From NCBI GenBank assembly GCA_023819365.1, contig JAMWBP010000067.1, positions 1-5,269 of the forward strand: a stretch of DNA of 5,269 nt. Reading direction: 5' to 3'. Shown piece after piece: positions 1 through 5,269 of this stretch. The DNA is from Candidatus Omnitrophota bacterium. GTDB lineage: Bacteria > Ratteibacteria > UBA8468 > B48-G9 > JAFGKM01. The stretch's first letter is position 1; each line of letters begins with the position of its first letter. A model generated the notes under the pieces. It was not told the DNA's origin. It was given only the letters and a program-made list of their open reading frames with translations, and ran no database searches. A program made the position numbers and the translations under genes.

Positions 1-36
1 GTCCGATATTTTGACTTTATGGATGAGATAACTTAA
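1..36 (+). CDS. Possible 3' end of an upstream gene (partial)
   Basis: Frame 1 reads eleven sense codons (VRYFDFMDEIT) and then TAA at 34-36, which would leave a 31-base gap to the next gene, in keeping with the tight same-strand packing of the window. Frame 2 is also open until TAA at 29-31, so the frame choice is not secure. The fragment is too short to assign a family. It could equally be non-coding. Confidence 0.3.
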   Translation, partial: VRYFDFMDEIT

Positions 37-57
37 AATTTTTAGAAAGGGTTATAA

Positions 58-65
58 GAGGAGAG
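58..65 (+). promoter_or_regulatory. Ribosome binding site for the mutarotase-like gene
   Basis: The purine run GAGGAGAG contains AGGAG at 59-63, four bases before the ATG at 68. It supports that start codon. Confidence 0.75.
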
Positions 66-67
66 AT

Positions 68-922
68 ATGAAGATTAGAAACTTTACACTTGGTAATTTA
101 ATTTTAGGGATAGCAGAAGATATAGGGCCGAGAGTTATTAAACTTGCACTCAGGGAAACACCAGATAAAAATCTTTTTGGGGTCCTTCCAGATGCAGGGG
201 TTGAGACACCCGAGGGCTTCTGGCATATATATGGCGGACATAGATTGTGGGTCTCTCCTGAGGCAATGCCACTTTCTTATTCAATGGATAACGAACCGGT
301 AAAGATAGAAGCAAGAAAGGAATATATAAAGATTTATGGCAATCCAGAAATACAGAATAGTGTACAGAAGGAGATTGAGATAAGAAGCAAAGGGAAGAGA
401 AATCTTTTAGTAATACACAGAATAAAAAACATCGGGAGATGGAATATAAAACTTGCCTGCTGGGCGCTTTCTGTTATGAGGGCAGGTGGATTTGCAATTA
501 TTCCGGTAAAGGCAGGGAAAAAGGGACTCCTTCCTGACAGGCGGATTTCTTTATGGCCATATACTGACCTTTCAGATAGCCGTCTTGTCCTTGAAAGGGA
601 CTTTATATTTGTAAGACAGGACAAAAATGCAAAAGGACCTGTAAAGATAGGGACGATGGCAAGACCATGCTGGACCGGCTACTGGGTGGAGGGGCAGTTA
701 TTTGTCAAGAAATTTCAAGAGATGAATGCTGAATATCCTGATTTTGGATGCAGTGTTGAGGTATATACAAACCCTTCTTTCCTTGAACTTGAAACATTAA
801 GTCCTTTAAGAGAAGTTGAGCCGGGACAATATATAGAACACAGAGAGATATGGTCTGTAAAAAAGGTCCCTGTTCTTTCTCCTTCCTGTTATGATATGAA
901 AAAACTGGGAATTATGGTATAA
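68..922 (+). CDS. Galactose-mutarotase-fold (DUF4380-like) protein, function unknown
   Basis: A 284-residue protein with no signal peptide or membrane segment, so probably cytoplasmic. Its layout resembles the aldose-1-epimerase/galactose-mutarotase superfamily and in particular DUF4380-type proteins. It has an early beta-rich stretch with IGPRVIKL (19-26), a GGHRLWVSPE motif (56-65), an aromatic-rich middle, and a C-terminal block (about 220-264) containing ELETLSPL (240-247) and the EPGQ turn. In true mutarotases the catalytic base is a glutamate in the C-terminal half and a histidine lies in the central part; which residues here would be equivalent cannot be settled by eye, so epimerase activity is not claimed. 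The ATG is chosen because a good Shine-Dalgarno sits four bases upstream. The stop codon TAA (920-922) lies inside the first TATAAT of the rubrerythrin promoter cluster. Family assignment rests on pattern memory; the substrate is unknown, possibly a sugar or glycan. Confidence 0.6.
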   Translation: MKIRNFTLGNLILGIAEDIGPRVIKLALRETPDKNLFGVLPDAGVETPEGFWHIYGGHRLWVSPEAMPLSYSMDNEPVKIEARKEYIKIYGNPEIQNSVQKEIEIRSKGKRNLLVIHRIKNIGRWNIKLACWALSVMRAGGFAIIPVKAGKKGLLPDRRISLWPYTDLSDSRLVLERDFIFVRQDKNAKGPVKIGTMARPCWTGYWVEGQLFVKKFQEMNAEYPDFGCSVEVYTNPSFLELETLSPLREVEPGQYIEHREIWSVKKVPVLSPSCYDMKKLGIMV

Positions 923-935
923 TAATGGTATAATG
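914..935 (+). repeat. 11-bp tandem direct repeat in the rubrerythrin leader
   Basis: ATGGTATAATA (914-924) is followed immediately by ATGGTATAATG (925-935), ten of eleven bases identical. The period is about one turn of the DNA helix. Each copy contains TGGTATAAT, an extended -10 promoter element. The first copy overlaps the last codons and the stop of the preceding gene. Confidence 0.8.
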
Positions 936-942
936 ATATAAT
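915..942 (+). promoter_or_regulatory. Putative promoter cluster: three extended -10 elements before rubrerythrin
   Basis: Three perfect TATAAT hexamers occur at 918-923, 929-934 and 937-942, each preceded by TGN (TGG, TGG, TGA), which is the extended -10 form recognised by the housekeeping sigma factor in many bacteria. No good TTGACA-like -35 is visible 16-18 bases upstream of any of them, consistent with extended -10 promoters that depend less on a -35. The most downstream element would place a transcript start near 949, about 20 bases before the rubrerythrin ATG. The AT-rich inverted arms ATTAT/ATAAT (911-915, 919-923) could also be an operator. Which element is active is not known. Confidence 0.55.
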
Positions 943-956
943 AAAAATAAAAAGAT

Positions 957-964
957 AAGGAGGG
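957..964 (+). promoter_or_regulatory. Strong ribosome binding site for rubrerythrin
   Basis: AAGGAGGG is close to a perfect anti-16S match, four bases before the ATG at 969. It is the strongest ribosome binding site in the window and suggests high expression. Confidence 0.85.
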
Positions 965-968
965 CGAT

Positions 969-1547
969 ATGGAAAAGTCAATAAAAGGGACGCAGACAGA
1001 GAAGAATCTTTTGAAGGCATTTGCAGGGGAATCGCAGGCAAGGAATAGATACACATACTTTGCAAGTGTGGCAAGAAAAGAAGGGTATGAGCAGATAAGT
1101 AGTATCTTTCTTGAAACAGCAGATAATGAAAAGGAGCATGCTGAGGTATTTTTTAAGTATCTTGAAGGAGGGGATGTAGAGATCACCGCTGCCTATCCTG
1201 GTGGTATCATCAGTGATACAAAGACAAACCTTGAACAGGCAGCAGCAGGTGAAAACTTTGAGTGGGACAAACTCTATAGAAATTTTGCTGAGGTGGCAGA
1301 GAAAGAAGGTTTTTCTGAGATAAGCAGGTCATTTAAAGAGATTGCAAAGGTAGAGATGTTCCATGAGTCAAGATACAGAAAACTTATAGAGAATATTGCA
1401 TCAGGGAAGGTATTTAAAAAAGACAAACCAGTAAGGTGGCACTGTAGAAATTGTGGATATATATTTGAAGGAACAGAGGCACCAGAAGAATGTCCTTCCT
1501 GTAAACATCCTCAGGCGTATTATGAACTCCTTGCAGAAAATTATTGA
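969..1547 (+). CDS. rbr: Rubrerythrin
   Basis: Cytoplasmic non-heme iron peroxidase of anaerobes that reduces hydrogen peroxide to water with electrons passed from rubredoxin or NADH-dependent reductases. The 192 residues match the normal family length. The N-terminal ferritin-like four-helix domain carries the expected diiron ligands: E21 (in AFAGESQARNRY), E54 and H57 (ETADNEKEHAE), E95 and E98 (AGENFEW), E129 and H132 (VEMFHE). The C-terminal rubredoxin-like domain has the Fe(SCys)4 knuckles C159-x2-C162 (CRNCGYIFEG) and C175-x2-C178 (CPSCKHP). Spacing of all these residues agrees with Desulfovibrio rubrerythrin as I recall it, so the enzyme looks intact. It follows a promoter cluster and a near-perfect Shine-Dalgarno. 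Its TGA stop overlaps the ispF ATG, so the two are probably co-translated. In several anaerobes rubrerythrin is under PerR control; a PerR site is not clearly seen here. Confidence 0.97.
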   Translation: MEKSIKGTQTEKNLLKAFAGESQARNRYTYFASVARKEGYEQISSIFLETADNEKEHAEVFFKYLEGGDVEITAAYPGGIISDTKTNLEQAAAGENFEWDKLYRNFAEVAEKEGFSEISRSFKEIAKVEMFHESRYRKLIENIASGKVFKKDKPVRWHCRNCGYIFEGTEAPEECPSCKHPQAYYELLAENY

Positions 1548-2026
1548 TGATAAGGACCGGTATCGGTTTTGATATACACAGATTTGTAGAAGGCAGAAGG
1601 TTTGTCCTCGGTGGACTACATATCCCTTTTGAGAAAGGCCTTTCAGGACACAGCGACGGAGATGCCCTTCTCCATGCTTTATCGGATGCCTTGCTCGGTG
1701 CAATGGGAAAGCCGGATATAGGTTATTTCTTCCCGGATACAGATAAAAAGACCCAGGGGATTGATAGCAGAAAGATTGTGGATAAGGTTATCGGGATATT
1801 AAAAGGGGAAGGGTATCACATAGAAAATCTGGATATTGTGGTGATATGTGAAGCACCTAAACTTCTTCCTTTTGCAGAATCAATAAAAAAAACCCTTTCA
1901 GAGATACTTAATATTGATATTGAAAAGATTGGTTTTAAAGCAAAGACATATGAAGGAATGGGTGATATAGGCAGGGGTGATGCATGCGCCTGTTTTGTTT
2001 CAGTTCTTATAGATAAAAGTGAATAG
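1547..2026 (+). CDS. ispF: 2-C-methyl-D-erythritol 2,4-cyclodiphosphate synthase
   Basis: Fifth enzyme of the MEP isoprenoid pathway: it cyclises CDP-methylerythritol 2-phosphate to methylerythritol cyclodiphosphate with release of CMP; normally a cytoplasmic homotrimer. The 159 residues match family length. Zinc ligands are D9 and H11 (GFDIHRF) and H43 (DALLHAL). Also present are the HSDGD motif (35-39), the DIGYFFPDTD loop (57-66), and T134 and E136 near the C-terminus. The C-terminal signature reads EGMGDIGRGDAC, where the family more often has a Phe before the Ile/Thr-Gly-Arg and a Glu after it; this is a mild divergence. The ATG at 1547 is preferred over TTG at 1544 because it gives the usual MIRTGIG start and a TGATG overlap with the rubrerythrin stop. 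No independent Shine-Dalgarno is visible, implying translational coupling. No ispD lies beside it in this window. Confidence 0.96.
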   Translation: MIRTGIGFDIHRFVEGRRFVLGGLHIPFEKGLSGHSDGDALLHALSDALLGAMGKPDIGYFFPDTDKKTQGIDSRKIVDKVIGILKGEGYHIENLDIVVICEAPKLLPFAESIKKTLSEILNIDIEKIGFKAKTYEGMGDIGRGDACACFVSVLIDKSE

Positions 2027-2037
2027 AATGGAGATAT

Positions 2038-2061
2038 CCCCTCATCCATAACCTTCTCCCC
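2038..2061. repeat. Fragment resembling the CCCTCACCC-type dispersed intergenic repeat
   Basis: The stretch CCCTCATCCATAACCTTCTC followed by CC differs by about two substitutions and one inserted base from CCCTCACCCTAACCCTCTCCC, a sequence I recall as recurrent in intergenic regions of many environmental bacterial genomes, often as one arm of a palindrome. The opposite arm is not visible here, so this would be a half or decayed copy. The assignment depends on memory and similarity only. Confidence 0.35.
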
Positions 2062-2129
2062 AATTGTGTGGAAAGATGAAAGAGCGAAAAATTTAGGATT
2101 TAAAGTTTGTGATTTAGATTCTTTTAACT

Positions 2130-2134
2130 GGGGG
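2130..2134 (+). promoter_or_regulatory. Probable ribosome binding site deciding the TTG start of the M23 gene
   Basis: GGGGG at 2130-2134 lies five bases before TTG at 2140. An in-frame stop (TAA 2125-2127) blocks most upstream alternatives. The next in-frame ATG (2209) would remove the membrane anchor, so TTG with this G-rich site is the best start. Confidence 0.55.
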
Positions 2135-2139
2135 AATAC

Positions 2140-3366
2140 TTGAGGAAAAATATACTTTTAGCACTATTATCCACAGTAGTTATCCTCTCTCCTTTTGTCC
2201 TGCTTAAGATGAGACATTCCAGTACACATATCTTCAAGCCCCGTTACCATATTATTGAGGGCTACATTGCAGAAGGAGACCTTTTAGGGGATGTCCTTGT
2301 TGCAAATGGACTGACTTCTTCTCAGTCATTGGCAATCACAGAGGAACTAAAAAAGGTTTTTAATGTGAGAAGATGCAGGATAGGAGACAGGTGGGAGATG
2401 TACCTGACTGAAGAAGGGGAGTTTATAAAGTTTATATACTATGATGGGCCTATTGACTTTTATGTTGTTAGGTTTGACCCTGATAACAATAAATACAGCG
2501 CCTCTGCTGAAAAGATAGAGGTTAAAAAGAAGACCTGCGGTGTTTATGGAGAGATAGCAAGTTCTTTATATGAGAGTATGGCTTCCTTGAATATCAACCC
2601 GGAAATTATAATCCAGTTTGCTGAGATTTTTGCATCAAAGGTGGACTTTTTTACTGACTGCCAGACAGGAGATAGATTTGCACTTCTCTGGGATGCATAT
2701 GTAGACAGTAAGGGTAACCCCCTGAAAGATGTAAGTATATTGGCTGCATCCTATGGGTCTTCAGATAGTATTTTTTATGCCTTCTATTTTGAAACACAAG
2801 ACGGAAAAGGTGGATATTATGATGAGAAAGGCAGGAGTGTTGAGACATCATTTTTGAAGGCGCCTCTTAACTATAGAAGGATATCTTCTTATTTTACACA
2901 CAGGCGGCTTCATCCGATATATAAGGTCTATAGACCACATTATGGGATTGACTATGCAGCACCAAAGGGGACACCTATCTCAAGCATAGGGGATGGGACG
3001 GTTCAATATACGGGATGGCGTGGAGGTCTGGGGAGGACCGTTATAGTAAGACATCCTAATGGGTATACATCATGGTATGGACATCTTTCTGCCTTTGCAA
3101 AAGGTATATCAAAAGGTAAAAGGGTGAGAAAGGGGCAGGTAATTGGATATGTGGGTTCTACAGGGATGGCAACTGGACCGCATCTTGACTTCCGTGTGCA
3201 GAAAGGGGAAAAGTTTATCAATTTTCTTGCTATGAAGATGCCACCTTCATACCCGCTTCCGGATAAATATCTTCCTGAATTTAATACAATGAAGGAGATA
3301 CTTAAAAGCAGGATGGATACACTTAAAGGAGCAGAGGGGATAGTAGTATTTGAGGAGAAAAAGTAA
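2140..3366 (+). CDS. Membrane-anchored M23 (LytM/MepM-type) peptidoglycan endopeptidase
   Basis: Predicted cell-wall hydrolase that cuts peptide cross-links in peptidoglycan, acting outside the inner membrane. Of 408 residues, 5-22 form a hydrophobic signal anchor without a lipobox. Residues about 36-115 look like the MepM/Csd3 N-terminal domain (GDLLGDVLVANGL at 46-58, followed by RIGDRWEMYL). Residues about 130-225 are the second beta-rich domain. The LytM domain spans roughly 255-360 with H267-x3-D271 (HYGIDYA), H315 in WYGHLS and H348-L-D350 in GPHLDFR. By LytM numbering H267 and D271 are zinc ligands, and H315 and H348 are catalytic. D350 takes the place of the usual third ligand histidine; I believe this variant recurs in related proteins and may still bind zinc. 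The start is TTG, after a G-rich Shine-Dalgarno. The gene is probably co-transcribed with the fusion gene 13 bases downstream. Confidence 0.93.
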   Translation: MRKNILLALLSTVVILSPFVLLKMRHSSTHIFKPRYHIIEGYIAEGDLLGDVLVANGLTSSQSLAITEELKKVFNVRRCRIGDRWEMYLTEEGEFIKFIYYDGPIDFYVVRFDPDNNKYSASAEKIEVKKKTCGVYGEIASSLYESMASLNINPEIIIQFAEIFASKVDFFTDCQTGDRFALLWDAYVDSKGNPLKDVSILAASYGSSDSIFYAFYFETQDGKGGYYDEKGRSVETSFLKAPLNYRRISSYFTHRRLHPIYKVYRPHYGIDYAAPKGTPISSIGDGTVQYTGWRGGLGRTVIVRHPNGYTSWYGHLSAFAKGISKGKRVRKGQVIGYVGSTGMATGPHLDFRVQKGEKFINFLAMKMPPSYPLPDKYLPEFNTMKEILKSRMDTLKGAEGIVVFEEKK

Positions 3367-3372
3367 AAGGGA
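3367..3372 (+). promoter_or_regulatory. Ribosome binding site of the Maf-RlmD fusion
   Basis: AAGGGA lies seven bases before the ATG at 3380, directly after the stop of the M23 gene. It supports that ATG, which gives the typical Maf start MGLILASKSPRR, over an in-frame TTG at 3350 inside the preceding gene. Confidence 0.65.
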
Positions 3373-3379
3373 AATTGTT

Positions 3380-5269
3380 ATGGGGCTTATCCTTGCTTCA
3401 AAATCACCGAGAAGGCAGGAACTTCTGAAAAATATAACAGATGACTTTATTGTTGTGCCTTCTGATATAGATGAATCCAGTATAAAAGAGTTAGACCCTG
3501 TAAGATTTGCAGTTGAGGCGTCTATATTAAAGGCAAAAGATGTCGGAGAGAAGTATCCTTTTGATGTTGTTATAGGAGCAGATACTGTTGTGGCAGTTGA
3601 TAGTACAATTATAGGAAAGCCGAAGGATAGAGATGATGCAAGAGATATTTTAAGGATACTTTCAGGGACAAGACACAGGGTAATTACAGGGCTTGCAATA
3701 TACAGAAAGGCAGATGACAAACTTCTTACTGGATATGAGATAAGTTATGTAAAATTCAAAAAACTCTCTCCAGAAGAGATAGAAGAAGAATTAGAAAAAG
3801 ATGAATATATGGATAAGGCAGGTGGATATGCAATCCAGTCAGTCAGAGATAGGTTTGTTGAGGAACTTAAAGGCGACTATGACAATGTTGTAGGACTTCC
3901 TGTAAAAAGGTTGAGGGAACTCCTTCGTATTTTTGAGATGCCTGAAAGTGAGATAGAGATTACAGATATGGCTTTCCCTGAAAACTGGGGTGTTGGAAGG
4001 AGTGGTGGTATGGTTGTCTTTGTTCCTGATGTAGTTTTGGGGGACAGGGTAAGAATTTTTCTTACAGAAAGAAAAAAGAGGTTTGCATATGGTAAGGTAA
4101 AAGAAATTATAAAACCATCTTCCTACAGGACAGAACCATTATGTAAACATTTTGGCACCTGCGGTGGATGTGTAATGCAGAACCTTTTATATGAAGAACA
4201 ACTGAAACTTAAAGAAAGATATCTTGTAAATACAATAGGTAAAATAGCAGGCAGGGATATCATAGAAAAGGTGGTTGTTTCTCCTATAGTTCCTTCACCG
4301 GATATATTTTATTACAGAAACAAAATGGAGTTTGCATTCGGTAGTGGTAAAGAAGGGCTTTTTCTCGGGTTAAGAGAGAGAACATCACCTTTATGTGGCT
4401 ATTATAAGAATACTATACCACTTTCAGAGTGCAGGATATTCAGTGAAGTAGTTAATGAGATTTTTCCTGTCTTCATTCACTTTGCAGAAGATACAGGGTT
4501 GGGTGTCTATAACCCTTATACTCACCAGGGGTTTTTCCGCCACCTTGTTATCAGGGAGGGTAAAAAAACAGGGGAAGTTATGATATTTATTGTTACAAAA
4601 AGCGGCAAGATACCGGATATGACAGGACTGGTTGATAAACTTCCTGAAAAGGTAAAGAGTTTATGGTGGGTGGAGAACAACCATATATCAGATGTTGTTA
4701 TATTTGAAAGGAAGCATAACCTTTACGGGAAGACCTTTATAATAGAAGAGATAGATGGACTGAAGTTTAAAATATCTCCTCAATCTTTTTTCCAGCCAAA
4801 TACAAAGGCAGCAGGGTTGTTATATTCAAAGATAAAAGAGGAACTCGTATTAGCAAAAGTGGAAAATCTTGTTGGGCTTTACTGTGGCAGCGGTGTAATG
4901 GAGATTTTTTTATCAAGAGAGGTGAAAAAAGTTGTGGGAGTGGATATAGAACCATCAAATATAGCAACTGCTGAAGAAAACTGTAAGATGAATAATATAA
5001 AAAACTGCAAGTTTTATCAGAGCCCTATAGAAGATTTGTTTAAGAGATATCGTGATGTTGTAGAAAGTCCTGATGGAGTTATTGTTGACCCGCCGAGGTC
5101 TGGTCTAAGTAGAAAGGCATTAAAGAATGTTAAAGATATAGAAAGTAAGATGATAATATATGTTTCCTGCAATGTCTCTGCATTCGCAAGGGATACCTCT
5201 GAACTTTATAAGGCAGGATACCGCCTTGAAAAACTCTATCCTTTTGATTTCTTCCCTCATACACCACAC
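3380..5269 (+). CDS. Maf nucleotide pyrophosphatase fused to RlmD/RumA-type 23S rRNA uracil-C5 methyltransferase (3' end beyond window)
   Basis: A single frame of 630 codons with no stop, cut by the window edge. Residues 1-185 are a complete Maf domain, a house-cleaning pyrophosphatase acting on modified or pyrimidine NTPs: SKSPRR (7-12), catalytic-type D68 in GADTVV, GKP (79-81), SGTRHRV (95-101), DKAGGYAIQ (145-153, YhdE-like) and NVVGLP near 169-174. Residues about 194-250 form a TRAM RNA-binding domain. C255, C261, C264 and C351 fit the [4Fe-4S] ligands of RlmD/RlmC. The methyltransferase follows: YRNKMEF (312-318), RHLVIR (387-392), SPQSFFQPN (466-474, Q472), SAM motif GLYCGSG (499-505), DPPR (570-573) and nucleophile C597 in YVSCN. 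The frame ends in FFPHTPH, so the expected catalytic Glu lies just outside. G499 replaces the usual Asp, and V599 the usual Pro. The target is likely a 23S rRNA uridine, inferred from family only. Confidence 0.92.
   Translation, partial: MGLILASKSPRRQELLKNITDDFIVVPSDIDESSIKELDPVRFAVEASILKAKDVGEKYPFDVVIGADTVVAVDSTIIGKPKDRDDARDILRILSGTRHRVITGLAIYRKADDKLLTGYEISYVKFKKLSPEEIEEELEKDEYMDKAGGYAIQSVRDRFVEELKGDYDNVVGLPVKRLRELLRIFEMPESEIEITDMAFPENWGVGRSGGMVVFVPDVVLGDRVRIFLTERKKRFAYGKVKEIIKPSSYRTEPLCKHFGTCGGCVMQNLLYEEQLKLKERYLVNTIGKIAGRDIIEKVVVSPIVPSPDIFYYRNKMEFAFGSGKEGLFLGLRERTSPLCGYYKNTIPLSECRIFSEVVNEIFPVFIHFAEDTGLGVYNPYTHQGFFRHLVIREGKKTGEVMIFIVTKSGKIPDMTGLVDKLPEKVKSLWWVENNHISDVVIFERKHNLYGKTFIIEEIDGLKFKISPQSFFQPNTKAAGLLYSKIKEELVLAKVENLVGLYCGSGVMEIFLSREVKKVVGVDIEPSNIATAEENCKMNNIKNCKFYQSPIEDLFKRYRDVVESPDGVIVDPPRSGLSRKALKNVKDIESKMIIYVSCNVSAFARDTSELYKAGYRLEKLYPFDFFPHTPH

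Larger units (their letters stand above)
2027..2139 (+). other. Gap between ispF and the M23 gene
   Basis: This 113-base gap is the longest non-coding stretch in the window. It contains the repeat-like fragment at 2038-2061, no stable GC hairpin followed by a T run, and no clear -35/-10 pair. The ispF frame happens to stay open past its TAG for 38 further codons to a TGA at 2141-2143, which overlaps the TTG of the next gene. No good ribosome binding site introduces a separate small gene here. Confidence 0.6.

Noticed and set aside
17..27. An 11-base inverted match (TTATGGATGAG) to 2041-2051 in the ispF-M23 gap
   Set aside because: Exact 11-base matches are expected by chance in a 5-kb window, and the match does not extend on either side.
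806..1186. Minus-strand open frame spanning the mutarotase end and rubrerythrin start
   Set aside because: It is antisense to two clear genes and to the promoter cluster, and its Ser/Phe/Tyr-rich product resembles nothing known.
1544..1546. TTG at 1544 as the ispF start
   Set aside because: The ATG three bases later gives the usual family N-terminus and a standard TGATG coupling overlap.
2051..2075. Weak hairpin around the CAATTG palindrome (CTTCTCC...GGAAAG) as a terminator after ispF
   Set aside because: The stem is short and imperfect, and no T run follows, so it does not look like a rho-independent terminator.
3247..3720. Long open frame on the minus strand across the M23/Maf junction
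   Set aside because: It lies opposite the conserved C-terminus of the M23 gene and the Maf domain, has no recognisable motif, and its product is the low-complexity hydrophobic type expected from the reverse frame of AT-rich genes.
3938..3970. Internal ATG codons (3938, 3968) as the start of a separate methyltransferase gene
   Set aside because: Neither has a Shine-Dalgarno at a useful distance, and there is no stop codon between the Maf and TRAM parts, so one fused protein is the simpler reading.

Overview
The window is AT-rich DNA with dense, same-strand bacterial coding and gaps mostly under 50 bases. It holds five recognisable genes, all on the + strand, plus a possible stub of an upstream gene. 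An MEP-pathway ispF shows a bacterial (or plastid-type) isoprenoid route. A rubredoxin-tailed rubrerythrin points to an anaerobe or microaerobe. An M23 endopeptidase of the MepM type, with an N-terminal membrane anchor, suggests a diderm envelope. Codon use is rich in AGA/AGG/ATA, and the mix looks like an uncultured anaerobic lineage, but nothing here fixes the phylum.

Layout. Bases 1-36 may be the 3' end of an upstream gene. Bases 68-922 encode a galactose-mutarotase-like protein of unknown substrate. Bases 923-968 form a short leader carrying an unusual run of three extended -10 promoter hexamers, two of them inside an 11-bp tandem duplication, followed by a perfect Shine-Dalgarno. Bases 969-1547 encode rubrerythrin, whose stop overlaps the ispF start (TGATG; ispF 1547-2026). 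A 113-base gap holds a fragment resembling a widespread CCCTCACCC-type intergenic repeat and an open frame that continues past the ispF stop. The M23 peptidase (2140-3366, TTG start) is followed 13 bases later by a long reading frame that stays open to the end of the window (3380-5269).

The last frame is the most notable item. Translated by hand it is 630 uninterrupted codons. They encode a complete Maf-type nucleotide pyrophosphatase joined to a TRAM domain, a four-cysteine iron-sulfur region and a nearly complete RlmD/RumA-type 23S rRNA uracil-C5 methyltransferase. The window stops just before the expected catalytic glutamate, so only the extreme C-terminus is missing. A Maf-methyltransferase fusion is known in eukaryotes (ASMTL), but with an unrelated methyltransferase family; this bacterial pairing with an rRNA m5U enzyme is worth following up.

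How the genes work together: rubrerythrin (peroxide removal) and IspF (isoprenoid precursors) are probably co-translated from the promoter cluster upstream of rubrerythrin. The M23 peptidase and the fusion are probably co-transcribed. No convincing rho-independent terminator is visible anywhere in the window, so one long operon is possible.
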